From Lodderomyces elongisporus (taxonomy: Eukaryota > Ascomycota > Pichiomycetes > Serinales > Debaryomycetaceae), in NCBI RefSeq assembly GCF_030384665.1, contig NC_083679.1:310001-374000 (forward strand): DNA of 64,000 nt, given 5' to 3'. The notes below the pieces were generated by a model, which saw only the letters and a program-made list of their open reading frames with translations, did no database searches and was not told the origin of the DNA. Made by a program: the position numbers and the translations under genes. Positions 40,767 through 52,400 of this stretch are shown here, piece after piece (position 1 is the first letter of the stretch; every line of letters begins with the position of its first letter).

Positions 40767-41757
40767 AGATAATCAAAGTGATGGAGAAAAGAATGAAGCA
40801 AAGCAGAAAAAAATAATGATTAAACAGTAAAAAAAAAAACAGTTTTAACCACGCTTCAACAATATACCAATGTGAGCATTGAATGTTTTGGATGAAAAAA
40901 AAAAAAAGTGATACCACATGGAAACCCAAAAACAAACACGAAAAGAAATTGAACATCATGGAGGAAAATTAAAGGTATAGAGGATAGAGATCAATGACTA
41001 CTTGATAAAAAGCGAAAAGAACAAATAAATTGAAAATTAAAAATTAGAAAGGAAAAAATGAAAAGTCTTTTACTGGTGGGGAATAGTTGAAAATCTGAAC
41101 CAATAGGAAGTACAAGGGTAACTTAATTCTATTGAGCTTGAGAAATGTTTTGGATAATTGGTGTGGAAAAATTTGAAAGAGAATTGTGGTAAAGACCCTT
41201 TGATTGAAAGAGAGCAATATGGCTGTCAAAGATTTTAGAAGTTGGTGAAATGTTTTACATTGTAATAGCTTTAGAGTTACTAGAGGAAAGAAGCAGAAAG
41301 AGTCCAATACAAATACAATATATACTTCAATATATACATATCTAGATCGTGAAATGATTATAATTTTAATTTGATACATTAAATACTATTTATCAATATT
41401 CACACCATGTAATAAGTTACAACTACCATTGCTCAATAAACTATTTCTAGTTAATTGCGAAGCTTCTCTTTTGCGCAACGCGTCGCGAGTCTGCGCGATA
41501 CGTTGTAAATTATTCTGTTTTCTTTTTTTGTATTATATTTTTTTCTTTTTCTTCTTGTTTTTTATTTTCTATATATATATATATATTTTCTACAGTCAAA
41601 CCCGCCTGGTTGTGGTTGTTAAACGTAGAGAACAATTGATACACTTTTCTTTTTCAATCTTTTCCCTAATCAACCTTGTTCTTCAACCGTTTCCTTTTCT
41701 CACCAAAATTTTTTGGTTTTTTATTTTGATTTTGATTTTGATTTATTTTGGCACATC
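40767..41757. promoter_or_regulatory. DFI1-like 3' region and DCC1 upstream region
   Basis: 991 bp, AT-rich. A GC-rich island TTTTGCGCAACGCGTCGCGA surrounds an ACGCGT MluI cell-cycle box at 41479-41484, 274 bp before the DCC1 ATG. A TA run lies at 41568-41587. ATTTTGATTTTGATT triplets abut the start. Confidence 0.45.
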
Positions 41758-42963
41758 ATGAATAGTGTATCAGTATATCAGCGACTAAAACCCGATGCAA
41801 ATCATACCTACAAACTAATTCAACTTCCACCATCGCTCCAAAATAAACTAGAACAGGATACAAATCATTCCTCACTAAAATTGGAACTAAAGTCAAACAA
41901 GGGTCATGATAACGTTGTTATATGTACTGAGAACGAGACTTTTAAACTTCGGCAGAATAATCACTCAAATACAATCTTGCTCATGCGTTCAATGCATAAT
42001 GAAGATACCAATAACAAAATCGTTAAAAACGCCAAAGCCACCAATGTCACTAGTGTCCAACCTCCTCAACAAAATTGGCTTGTTGGATTTGCCAAATGCC
42101 CATATATTTACGAACTAGCTCCTGTAAAAGGAAACATTAACATACTTGAAATTCCCATACTTCATCCTAGCATGTTAAATGATCTCAAAAAGTTGTCAAA
42201 ATCAACTAATTTTGCACAAAGCCCCAATAAGCAACAATTACTAAAATCCAGCTGCTGTTCAAAGACAGAGTTCCAACATCTACTTATTGAACACCTCATT
42301 TGTGAAATTCATGGCCATTGTTTCCGAGTTTCAAGAAGTTTGGAAGTAGAAATCTTGTTCCATATCATCACCTTTTTGATTAGCCGAAATCAGCTCTCCG
42401 AATTCAATTTACAAGACTTGAAAGAAGTGGTCAAACTGAATCTGAACTGGTCTAGTTCAATGGTTTATACTGTTATAAAGAAATATTCGTATAGTGCTGA
42501 ATCCACAAACGCCGAAGCAAATGATTTTGAAATTGTTGACACAAAAAACGAAATAAGTAACAATGCTCCACGTACCCTTGATGATGCAAAAATAGTCAAA
42601 CTTTTCGGCATTGTTGAACTTGGGAAAACCTCCACAACTATACTGACTCAGGAGTTTCTCCTAAACTGGAAAACTTCGCTTCCTTCCTTTTACAATGTCC
42701 CTCTAGAAATCACGTATTTACTAGGATATTATGTTACCATCCAACAGGGCCATATCCAATATATAAACCCGGACAATTTGAGTTCCGACTTGGGCACCCG
42801 ATTTAAAGAACTATTAAATATAGTGAAAATATGGCCATACGAGGAGTTTGTTAGTTTTATTGAGCCGTTGGTGCCGAAGGAGAGGAAATTGGACTCGGTG
42901 ATTATCAAATATGGAAGAAAGAAAAGGTTGGGTCGAGACAAGTTTGTTGTTTGCGGAAGGTGA
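41758..42963 (+). CDS. DCC1: Sister-chromatid cohesion protein Dcc1
   Basis: 401 residues, Dscc1/Dcc1 family (S. cerevisiae Dcc1 is 380). Partner of Ctf8 and Ctf18 in the alternative RFC clamp loader acting on PCNA during replication and cohesion establishment. The N-terminal beta-rich Ctf8-binding part (1-200) shows LIQLPPSLQ and WLVGFAKCPYIYELAPVKG-type segments. The C-terminal part forms tandem winged helices, with SLGKT-like and WKTSLP segments (LTQEFLLNWKTSLPSFYNVP) characteristic of the family. It ends with the basic YGRKKRLGRDKFVVCGR. The ATG at 41758 is the first in frame; 15 upstream codons are open but encode the TTTTGA repeat. S. cerevisiae DCC1 (YCL016C) is likewise next to NFS1 and LEU2. 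Confidence 0.92.
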   Translation: MNSVSVYQRLKPDANHTYKLIQLPPSLQNKLEQDTNHSSLKLELKSNKGHDNVVICTENETFKLRQNNHSNTILLMRSMHNEDTNNKIVKNAKATNVTSVQPPQQNWLVGFAKCPYIYELAPVKGNINILEIPILHPSMLNDLKKLSKSTNFAQSPNKQQLLKSSCCSKTEFQHLLIEHLICEIHGHCFRVSRSLEVEILFHIITFLISRNQLSEFNLQDLKEVVKLNLNWSSSMVYTVIKKYSYSAESTNAEANDFEIVDTKNEISNNAPRTLDDAKIVKLFGIVELGKTSTTILTQEFLLNWKTSLPSFYNVPLEITYLLGYYVTIQQGHIQYINPDNLSSDLGTRFKELLNIVKIWPYEEFVSFIEPLVPKERKLDSVIIKYGRKKRLGRDKFVVCGR

Positions 42964-43758
42964 TTGATTGCGAGATTCTTTAAGCTACTGAACTGTTACC
43001 AGGTTTACGAATTAGTCCTCCCGAACAGCATTTGGTCATGTCGGTACTGCGCAGATTCAACAACAAAAAAATGAAAACGATGCTTGTGTATAGCTTAAGA
43101 ACATATTGTTCATTGCTCATAATCTGTTTGTTTTTGTTTTTGTTTTTGTTTTTGTTTTTGTTTTTGTTTTTGTTTTTGTTTTTGTTTTCTTTGATTGGTT
43201 TACAATGATTAGTCTTTTTCTCTGGTCCTTTAACCATTTAATCTGCTCAACGATCCTATATTTCAGTGTAGTTTCACTGTGTAAAACTATAGCTACTTTA
43301 ATTTTTTTATTTTTTTACATTTTTTTTTCCCCACAACTTCTGCTTATCTTTGAATAATTATTCATGCATTTATAGATAAAACATTTTGTAACATGAGGAT
43401 AATGACTAAAGCGAATTCAAACTTACAAATTTGTCAAATAAGTCCATTATCCTGTAGATTTTGAGATTTTCGGCCTTTTTTTTGATTCCCTTCTTTGAAT
43501 CTTTACACCTCATTCACCCTCGCCTTTGCAAAAGCGAGGAGCGGAACAACATTTCGGCTCCTCCTCTTTTTTTGGTTTTTTTTTTTTGGCTTTTTATTTT
43601 TTTTTTCTTATTTTTTGTAATTTTATTGTTTTTTTAATTTTTGATATCAAAACATGTATACATATGTATATTCCATTTTTTTTCTTCTAATAACTAATCA
43701 AGATCATTGTTACAACAAGGTTCACTCCATTTTATCACCGATATAAGCAGACACCACC
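42964..43758. other. Spacer with (TTTTTG)n hexamer
   Basis: 795 bp between DCC1 and PET8. Ten or more TTTTTG hexamers occur at about 43128-43188, and T-rich sequence at 43560-43640. No gene is seen. Confidence 0.6.
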
Positions 43759-44914
43759 ATGTCCACTTCATCGGAGTCGACGTTCCTCATCTCGTTAATT
43801 GTAAGTTAGCAATCAAATTTGTGTCTTCCCTTCTTTCATTATTTATTTATATTTTTCATTCTTCTTTCATTATTATCATTATTATCATTATTATCATTAC
43901 CACTGTTATTGTTAATATTTTGTTAATGCTAATTATTGTCGACTACTAACAAACTATTTATCCAAGAGTGGCGGATGCGCAGGTATAGCAACAGATTTGG
44001 CGTTTTTCCCTATTGATACTATCAAAACCAGACTCCAAGCTCGCGGTGGTTTTTTTCAAAACGGAGGGTGGCATGGCATCTACCGTGGATTGGGCTCGTG
44101 TGTTATTGCGAGTGCACCACTGGCCTCGTTATTTTTCATAACTTATGATTCAATGAAACGAGAATTGCAACCATACATCCCGACTGCAGGTGTTCGGCAT
44201 ATGATTGCAGCCTCAGCGGGAGAAATCATGGCATGTATCGTGCGTGTTCCTGCCGAAGTTATCAAGCAGAGAACTCAAGCGTCGCATATGGGATTGACTT
44301 CAAGTTGGCTGAATTTCAAACATATTATTGTTGGTGGAGTTGAAGGTGTGAAGGGCTCAGCAAAAAGAGAAGGGATCAGAGGTTTATATCGAGGTTGGAA
44401 TAGCACTATAATGAGGGAGATACCGTTTACAATGATTCAGTTTCCACTCTACGAGTGGTTAAAACGTCAATGGGGTAATAGTGCCACCGACAATATAACT
44501 CCCAAAAGTACCGCCACCACCAGCACTAGCAGCACCAGCAGCATCACTAATAATAATAATATCATTACTTCTAATACCATCACTACTGCTGGTACTAAGG
44601 CTCTGACCCAAAATTGGTGGGATAAGTATATCCCAGTAGGTTTCAAAGGTGCGGTATGTGGAATGCTTGCCGGTGGAGTTGCAGCTGCATTGACTACCCC
44701 ATTGGATGTTATCAAAACACGGATAATGCTCAGCGAGGGCAAGACTCAAGGCATTGTTAAAATTGTTAAGGATTTGGTCAAGCACGAAGGATGGGGAAGT
44801 TTGTGGCGTGGCGTCGTGCCACGAACCTGCTGGATCAGTTGTGGTGGAGCCATCTTTTTGGGGTGTTATGAGTTGGTCCACAATGAATTGATGAAGCTCG
44901 ATGGAAGAATGTAA
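43759..44914 (+). CDS. PET8: Mitochondrial S-adenosylmethionine carrier Pet8 (spliced)
   Basis: Exons 43759-43800 and 43967-44914 give 329 residues; the intron is 43801-43966. Exon 1 encodes MSTSSESTFLISLI and exon 2 resumes with SGGCAGIATDLAFFPIDTIK, which together restore the first helix of S. cerevisiae Pet8 (TFFLSLLSGAAAGTSTDL as recalled). Three mitochondrial-carrier repeats are visible through their PxD/ExxK/R signatures: PIDTIKTRLQ, PAEVIKQRTQ and PLDVIKTRIM. The protein imports SAM into the matrix in exchange for SAH, supplying methylation, lipoate and biotin synthesis. An Asn/Ser/Thr-rich insertion of about 40 residues (starting near residue 195) between repeats 2 and 3 is absent from S. 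cerevisiae Pet8 (284 residues). Confidence 0.95.
43801..43966 (+). other. PET8 intron, 166 bp
   Basis: 5' splice site GTAAGT at 43801, branch sequence TACTAAC at 43944-43950, 3' splice site AAG at 43964-43966. Phase 0. The body contains TTATCA repeats. The unspliced frame lacks a start codon before the conserved carrier motif, and splicing joins a short N-terminal exon that completes TM1. Confidence 0.93.
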
Positions 44915-45860
44915 ATATGCTAGTGGTTACTTACGTAAGTATATGTAAATAGAGGGACAGATAGACGGAGAGTAATTGAAAAATTTATAGATTTATAGAT
45001 ACAAGAACTAGGGGGAAAAGAAGGGGAATAAAGAAAGTAATAGTTTGATTATAATATCCTGTGTTGAATCTCGAATAGGAATGAAATACGTGTTTTTATA
45101 TCACATTGCCATCTTTTATCCACACTCAAAACCACCTTATACAGATTACATTGCATTGCATATAGTATTGACTAGGTCCGCTTTCCCTCTTCTTTTGCTG
45201 CTCATCTATTTTGTTTTGTTTTTTTTATTCTTCTTCATCTTTCTTCTCTTCTAGCATTCTCAGGAGTGATTACTTTGCTGCAAATGCAATCTGAGATGTA
45301 AGACTTGACAAGAGCAAGTAGTATAGTGCATAAACTCGGTCCGAATGACCGTAGTTTGCGTATTCTGAGACAAATCCAATGTTGTACTGCATATAGAGTT
45401 TTTTTTACATCGGTATTTTCATTTTGGGGGGAGAGAGGGGAGGAAGAGGAAAAGAGAGAAAATGACAGAGAAAGGGAAAGAAAAAAACAAAAAAATAAAT
45501 AAAAAAGTTCAAGATAAAACCCGAAGACTGGAGTTTAAAGGAGTTAGTAATCATCTCCTCCTTCTTTCAACGCCAGCTTTATTTAACAGGAATTAGTACA
45601 CAATTTATTAAAAAATTTTGTATTCTTTTCTTTTTCTTTTTTTAACAAAGGAAAAGAAAAAAATCTGTTCTTATATCTACATTTTGGAATCACAACTACT
45701 TGGTTACTTACAATAGTCGCCTTTCATTATTTCTGTTGTTAAAGGATCAAAATTTTTTTTTTTTTTTGTAAAACAATTGCCACCATAGTATATTCAATAC
45801 TTTTAATAAATACATTTGGTAATACGTTTACACATTTAGCGATCCATTCATCAATTCACA
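44915..45860. other. NFS1 upstream spacer
   Basis: 946 bp, AT-rich with a purine-rich GAGAGAGGGGAGGAAGAGG stretch (45430-45450) and T/A-runs (45748-45765). No gene is seen. Confidence 0.5.
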
Positions 45861-47363
45861 ATGTATAGACTGGCCTTGAGATACTTCAGGCAGAATCTGC
45901 ACCAAGTTTGTCATCGTCAACTTTCAAATTCGGCAACTAGATCATTGGCCACTTCAGCTTCTCCATCAGTAGCACAAGCCAAAACTACCAACGAAGAGGC
46001 TTCTTCCCAAAAACCCTTGTCTTCCACTACTAAATTGGACACAACTACCGGTAATATCCATGTTTCCACCCCTTTGGAGTCGCCGATCCAACCACCAGAG
46101 GGATCTTCCATATCTTTAAAGTCTGCAACAAGAGACGCTTCCAAATTTGGTACTCGTCCAATCTATCTCGACGTGCAGGCAACAACGCCAGTTGACCCTA
46201 GGGTTTTGGACAAGATGTTGGAATTTTACACGGGACTCTATGGTAATCCTCACTCATCAACACATGCATACGGTTGGGAAACCGATAAAGAGGTTGAAAA
46301 GGCTCGAGAACATGTAGCAAGTGTAATCAATGCCGACCCAAAGGAAATTATCTTTACAAGTGGTGCTACAGAGACTAATAATATGGCTATCAAAGGTGTG
46401 CCACGTTTTTACAAGAAAACCAAGAAACACATCATCACTACTCAAACCGAGCACAAGTGTGTATTGGACTCGGCTAGACACATGCAAGATGAAGGCTTTG
46501 ATGTGACTTATTTGCCTGTTAATAAGGAAGGACTAATTGACTTGGATGACTTGAAGAAAGCCATTAGAAAAGATACCATTTTGGTCTCAGTGATGGCAGT
46601 AAACAATGAAATTGGTGTTATACAGCCATTGAAAGAGATCGGTGAGATTTGTCGCGCAAACAAGGTATTCTTCCATACCGATGCAGCTCAGGCATATGGT
46701 AAGATCCCAATCGATGTGAATGAAATGAAGATTGATTTGTTGTCCATTTCGTCACACAAGATATACGGTCCAAAGGGTATTGGCGCATGTTATGTGAGAA
46801 GAAGACCAAGAGTGAGATTAGACCCTATCATTACTGGTGGTGGACAAGAAAGAGGTTTGAGGTCAGGTACTTTGGCACCACCTTTGATTGCCGGTTTTGG
46901 AGAGGCTGCCAGATTGATGAAGGAAGAGCACAAGTTTGACCAGGATCATATTGAAAAGTTGTCAGCTAAGTTGAAAGATGGTTTACTTTCAATTCCATCC
47001 ACTATTCTCAATGGTTCAACCAACCCAAAGTTCCAATATGCTGGCTGTGTTAATGTCTCGTTTGCTTACATTGAAGGTGAATCATTACTTATGGCGTTGA
47101 AAGACATTGCTTTGAGTTCTGGTTCGGCTTGTACCTCAGCAAGTTTAGAGCCCTCTTATGTCTTGCACGCATTGGGAGCCGATGATGCTTTGGCACACTC
47201 TTCGATCAGATTTGGTATTGGAAGATTTACTACAGAGAATGAGGTTGACTATGTGATTCAGGCAATCAACGAGAGAGTCGAGTTTTTGAGAAAAATGTCG
47301 CCATTATGGGAAATGGTGCAAGAAGGAATTGATTTGGATTCTATCGAATGGAGTGGCCACTAA
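45861..47363 (+). CDS. NFS1: Cysteine desulfurase Nfs1
   Basis: 500 residues (S. cerevisiae 497). An Arg/Ser-rich N-terminus ([14 protein letters not shown], no acidic residues in the first 40) is a mitochondrial presequence. After a linker, the class-V aminotransferase domain starts near residue 100 ([19 protein letters not shown]). Landmarks are [41 protein letters not shown], the PLP-lysine segment [15 protein letters not shown] and the active Cys loop [21 protein letters not shown]. It ends ...SIEWSGH, the conserved tail contacting Isu1. It supplies persulfide sulfur for Fe-S clusters and tRNA thiolation. In S. cerevisiae it is also the direct neighbour of LEU2. Confidence 0.98.
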   Translation: MYRLALRYFRQNLHQVCHRQLSNSATRSLATSASPSVAQAKTTNEEASSQKPLSSTTKLDTTTGNIHVSTPLESPIQPPEGSSISLKSATRDASKFGTRPIYLDVQATTPVDPRVLDKMLEFYTGLYGNPHSSTHAYGWETDKEVEKAREHVASVINADPKEIIFTSGATETNNMAIKGVPRFYKKTKKHIITTQTEHKCVLDSARHMQDEGFDVTYLPVNKEGLIDLDDLKKAIRKDTILVSVMAVNNEIGVIQPLKEIGEICRANKVFFHTDAAQAYGKIPIDVNEMKIDLLSISSHKIYGPKGIGACYVRRRPRVRLDPIITGGGQERGLRSGTLAPPLIAGFGEAARLMKEEHKFDQDHIEKLSAKLKDGLLSIPSTILNGSTNPKFQYAGCVNVSFAYIEGESLLMALKDIALSSGSACTSASLEPSYVLHALGADDALAHSSIRFGIGRFTTENEVDYVIQAINERVEFLRKMSPLWEMVQEGIDLDSIEWSGH

Positions 47364-48093
47364 AAGTAAGGTGGGTATGAGTTGATGATGATGTAAGATG
47401 TTGATGAGCAATTTGTATTTGTCTTTTGTATTTAAACTAGAGGTTATATGTATATATGTGTATATGTGTATATATATATATATATCCATTGTTTCATTTT
47501 TTTTAGTTTTCTATTATCTGCTTTAATCTTATAGTTCCAAGAGTTAAAGAGGTGAAGCGTGTTTTTTTCAGCAACTTTACTGTTTATTTTCGTGAAAGCA
47601 ATAAAGGAAAGAAAGGGAAGAAAGGGAAGAAAGGGGAAAAAGGAAAGAAAGAGAATAAACAGAAGAAAGGGAAGATATTTATCCTTTCACAAGCGAAGTC
47701 GGCATTTCCATGTTTGTGTGGGGGAGGAAAGGTTACTAACTATGATGATAAATTATTTTTTTTTCTTCTTTAGCTGCTCCGGTTAACGCACAACTCGTGA
47801 TCCTGTACCGGTCTACCACAGAAAAAAAAAAAAAAGAAAAATATGACTGAAATTTTCTTCGAGTTTAAATTAAAGAATACTAAACATTTTTAACCCAGAG
47901 TTCCTTCCTCCATTTAAAATTGCCCTTATATTTATACCTTCTTGAACACCCACCCACTCGTTCTAGGTCAATTAGTAGGTACATACATTACATCTACATT
48001 TTTTATATAGTTGAGAACAACCACCGACTCTACCCCAGCAATAATTTAGTATAGCATAATATAATATAACAACAAACGATAACGATAACAACA
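47364..48093. promoter_or_regulatory. LEU2 upstream region with a Leu3-type site
   Basis: 730 bp. CCTGTACCGG at 47802-47811 differs at one base from the Leu3 site CCGGTACCGG, 282 bp before the ATG. Purine-rich GGGAAGAAA repeats occur at 47605-47665, TA runs at 47447-47484 and TATAATATAA near 48057. Confidence 0.45.
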
Positions 48094-49215
48094 ATGTCAG
48101 AAGTTACAAAGACTATTACCATCCTTCCAGGTGACCATGTTGGTGCAGAGATCTGTGCTGAGGCAATCAAAGTGCTCAAGGCAATTGAATCCTCTACACC
48201 TCACCAGAAAATTAAATTCGATTTCAAACATCACCTTATAGGTGGTGCCGCCATTGATGCTACTGGCTCGCCACTTCCTGACGAGTCTCTTGAGGCAGCC
48301 AAATCGTCTGATGCTGTCTTACTCGGAGCTGTTGGTGGTCCTAAATGGGGAACTGGTTCTGTTCGTCCAGAGCAGGGACTTTTGAAGATCAGAAAAGAAC
48401 TCAACTTGTACGCCAACATTCGTCCTTGCAACTTTGCAAGCGAATCATTATTAGAACTTTCACCTTTGCGTTCGGATATTGTACGCGGCACAGATATCAC
48501 CATTGTGCGAGAATTGGTTGGTGGAATCTACTTTGGAGAGAGACAAGAACAAGAGGAAAGTAGTGACAGCAAGACAGCTTGGGACACGGAAAAATACACC
48601 GTTGACGAAGTCACGCGTATTACTCGTATGGCTGCATTTATGGCTTTGCAACATGAGCCACCACTTCCACTTTGGTCCCTTGATAAAGCCAATGTGCTTG
48701 CTTCTTCAAGATTATGGAGAAGAACAGTTGATGATGTCATTTCTCGCGAATTTCCACAATTAAAAGTGCAACACCAATTGATTGATTCAGCAGCAATGAT
48801 CTTGATCCAAAATCCAACTAAATTAAATGGTATTGTTATCACATCGAATATGTTTGGCGATATCATTTCAGATGAAGCCTCGGTGATTCCAGGCTCATTA
48901 GGTCTCTTACCCAGTGCATCATTGGCATCTTTACCAGACACAAACTCTGCATTTGGATTATACGAACCATGCCATGGTTCTGCACCAGATCTAGATGAAA
49001 ACAAAGTTAACCCCGTTGCAACTATCTTGTCTGTCGAAATGATGTTGAGATTGAGTTTGGATTGTCTCAAGGAGGCAGCTGCATTGAAAGAAGCAGTTCA
49101 ACAAGTGCTCGACTCTGGTATAAGGACTGCTGATTTGAAAGGTTCAAGCACCACCAAGGAAGTCGGCGATGCTATTGCCGAAACTGTGACCAAGATCTTG
49201 AAATCACAGGCTTAA
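48094..49215 (+). CDS. LEU2: 3-isopropylmalate dehydrogenase
   Basis: 373 residues. It oxidatively decarboxylates (2R,3S)-3-isopropylmalate with NAD+ to the ketoacid precursor of leucine, in the cytosol. Conserved segments include [20 protein letters not shown], the substrate-binding [21 protein letters not shown] arginines, ERQEQEES ... AWDTEKYT (isopropylmalate-specific loop), the [13 protein letters not shown] lysine, [26 protein letters not shown] (metal-binding Asp residues) and the NAD-binding [10 protein letters not shown]. No in-frame CTG codon was noticed, as expected for a conserved, highly expressed CTG-clade gene. Regulation by Leu3 is likely from the upstream site. It is convergent with BUD3, 239 bp apart. 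Confidence 0.99.
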   Translation: MSEVTKTITILPGDHVGAEICAEAIKVLKAIESSTPHQKIKFDFKHHLIGGAAIDATGSPLPDESLEAAKSSDAVLLGAVGGPKWGTGSVRPEQGLLKIRKELNLYANIRPCNFASESLLELSPLRSDIVRGTDITIVRELVGGIYFGERQEQEESSDSKTAWDTEKYTVDEVTRITRMAAFMALQHEPPLPLWSLDKANVLASSRLWRRTVDDVISREFPQLKVQHQLIDSAAMILIQNPTKLNGIVITSNMFGDIISDEASVIPGSLGLLPSASLASLPDTNSAFGLYEPCHGSAPDLDENKVNPVATILSVEMMLRLSLDCLKEAAALKEAVQQVLDSGIRTADLKGSSTTKEVGDAIAETVTKILKSQA

Positions 49216-49454
49216 ATGGTGAATATAGATGTATTAGTTTCTTCAGAGTAGAACAAAGTTTTTTTTTTCTTAATGTTTATTTATTTTTTTTTATTTCTAT
49301 TCGAGATAAACCTAGTAATCGGGAGGTGGAAGGAAAAAGAAAAAAAAAAAAAAAAAAAAGAAAGGAAATTAATTGAATTGTTCTGTAGTACATATCTTTA
49401 TATATTAAAGGCGTATAAATATTCCATTCACATTTGTGTTATTCTGCATGTATA

Positions 49455-52400
49455 TCATGTTGATAATAGGGACTCTACTTGAAAATCTTCAAAGTTTACA
49501 GACTGTTCGAGCAATTGCGATAACTGTGCAATTGATTCATCCCGCATAGAATCACTGATTGGCTTTGTTTTTTCAAATGACGCTGCTTGACCCTTCATTA
49601 CTTCCTGCTTTTCTTGATTCAATTCTTCTTCGACAAGAGTGCGAGGCAGCTGAGAATTTTCTTCCAAAGAAGGAGAAAAGAATTTTTCTGACACGTTCGA
49701 CGCTGACGAAGTTCTTGATTCCACTGATACATTCTGCCAATTGGGCTCACTCGAGAATTTGGGTTTGACAAGAGTATGTTCACAATTCTTGTTTTTTGTT
49801 GGTATTGAATATGGTATTAGCTTGGGACCCGTCACTTTTCTAACTATAGTACCTTGCTTGATGAAGCCATTTGAGAATTCGATATCCATCAATTTCCCTA
49901 AGTCGGAAGCGAACGCTGATGGAGTCACTGATACTGAAGATATGTCGCGCTTTATCCGTGACTTAGCATACTTACTATCCATGAACCGTGGTGGATGCAA
50001 GTTGGGGAGATGATCAATATTGGTGATAATTTCCATAGATGATGTAGACGGTATCTCTTCTCCAGACATGGTGGAAGAATGGTGATCTAGAGAGATCAGA
50101 CTCACAGTCGATGTTTTATGCGGCAGTTGTGTGCCTTTGTGAGTGGCTGCACCTGCGTCACGGCCGCAATAATCAAATATAGAGCTCTCAGCAGCAGTTG
50201 TGTACGTGGCTTGTGAATGTCGATTAGTATCGACATTGACTTTTCTGACTTTTTTGAGAAGATTAACATCCGCTATATACGCGTTGATATCATCCACATC
50301 TCTCTCATCAACGTCTCTGCCTTCTCCATCTTTCTCTTCTTCTTCTTCTTCTTCTTCTTCTATTTCTTCTTTTTCTATTTCTATTTCTCCATTGTCATCA
50401 TCATTCCCTGTTGCTTGGTTCATTGTCGTTTCATCAAACTCAATTATATCTTCAATTGGATTGATTAATTGCTGAGATAGCTTTCTTACTTCGTTGTTTA
50501 GGCGCAACGAGTTTTCTCTACTCATTGCTATCACCCAATTTGGTTCAGATTCCATGTTTTCACAATTAGTATCAATACTGAGACCGGTATTACCATGTGC
50601 ACCATAATCATAATCTTGAAGCATAGACATACACAGGAGTGGACGTTTTGTGGATCTTTTGGGCACAATTGCGAGATCATCAAATGTCGAGATACGTTTA
50701 ATCGTGCAATTGGATGGTATAGTTTCGGTGTCTAGTTTAGCACCTGAGCTGGATGTTGCGTGCTTGACATCGGCAGATTTAGCAACGGCAGGTTTAGTAA
50801 CAGTAGTCCTGATCGGTGTGGTATGTGTGATGTGTTTATCCATAGGAAATTGAAAGTTCAGATGTACTTCAATTGAAGGCATTGGTTGATGAACCTTGTG
50901 ATCATCACTTGGATAAAAGTTCAGTTCAAGCTCAACCCCACCAGAAGTTTCTCGCATATGCTTATTCTTGTGATAAGCCTCTTGTTCATTTCTATACACA
51001 TCATTGTTCCCTTTATTAATAATGACACTGGAAATTGAGTCTGCACGCTCTTCGAGAATAGGCACAGGCTGAAACACATGTTTATACTCGGTTTTATTTC
51101 CTTGAGGGATAAATGTGTTTGGCAAGTTCCGAGATGCAGAAGTTGCCTTACTTGACATCGTGTTTGTTGAAAGAGTTGTTTTGATGCGTTGGCTATTTTT
51201 CGGGGAGTGATTCTTTTTGAAAAGCCTATTCACTAATGATTTTTTCTTGCTCAAGGACTTATTACCTTGCTTTGCCAAGCTTCGCCCAGTGTTCTCATCA
51301 GCATCTACAGTGGTAGATGTATTAGTAACGGTGGGGACGCCTTTAGTTGCTGTATTAACAGCTGCTGTGGGCACATTTGTACTGTTCCTCTCAGCTTCTG
51401 GAGGTGAAATCGGCCTTTCTATTGTTGCAATAGGGTTTACTGCATTGGCAGTTTCAAGTTTTCCTACCCAACCCTCGCTGATTCTCCTTAAATCATTACT
51501 ATTACCTTTAATAAGACATCTTGTGATGGCGCTGTATGTACAAAAAATGCGTCCAACCGTAGAGACTAGCACATCCATCACAAAAGACGAAAGATTGGAA
51601 ACAGATACTATTTCATCAATATGCACCTTCCCATATTTGCCGTACCCAAAAACCTCCACCTTATCATTTTCGGTCAGCTTAAACTGTAAGGCCAACTGTA
51701 TGTGCGAGTGAGATTGGCAATAAGCTAAAACATCGGTATCAACATTAAGAAAAACAACAAACGGCGATCTAAGGGTTTCTGCGCCATATGATACCGAGTC
51801 ATGAGCAGTGTAATAGATCTTTTCGTAACCATTATGACACGGGGACTTGAACAAATGAAATGCCGTGGTTTTTTCCAATATCTTTGCTCTGGTCACTAAA
51901 TCCACTATATCATTTCCCGAACGGTCTACTGTGTGGTAATGCCTTGAATATTCTGGCTGGCCCATGTTCAATGTCTTGAACCCATTTTTTGTATGGTTCA
52001 AAAATTGTACACAGTCCTGTTGCGCTCCATTGGTTCCCAAAGAATAATACTGCGAAACAATTGCGTCGTCTATGCTGCACCAACAAGATACAGTCATTGT
52101 TGGAAACGAGTCTAGGTTCGGAAGTGGCTTTTCATTGACCAATGAATGCAACAATGCATCTGCCACTGAAATGGAGTTTTGCCTTGTCCATTCTTTATTC
52201 TCAGAGACAACGTCTTCTGGCTTCTGGACCTGTATGAATAACAAGTGGTCTGAAAATACAACCAACACTTCCCTATAATGCAGTGTTTCAGAATCATTCA
52301 TATTGGGACTTATCGGAATTAGCTCGCAGATTCCAATGACTTTCCGTGTGAGCCAACCATATTGAAGCTCTGCAGGCCAGTTGTTTGCTAACTCGGTCAA

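Noticed and set aside
43707..43949. 80-codon frame overlapping the PET8 start
   Set aside because: It runs into the PET8 intron in another frame and has no conserved content. The spliced PET8 model explains the region.
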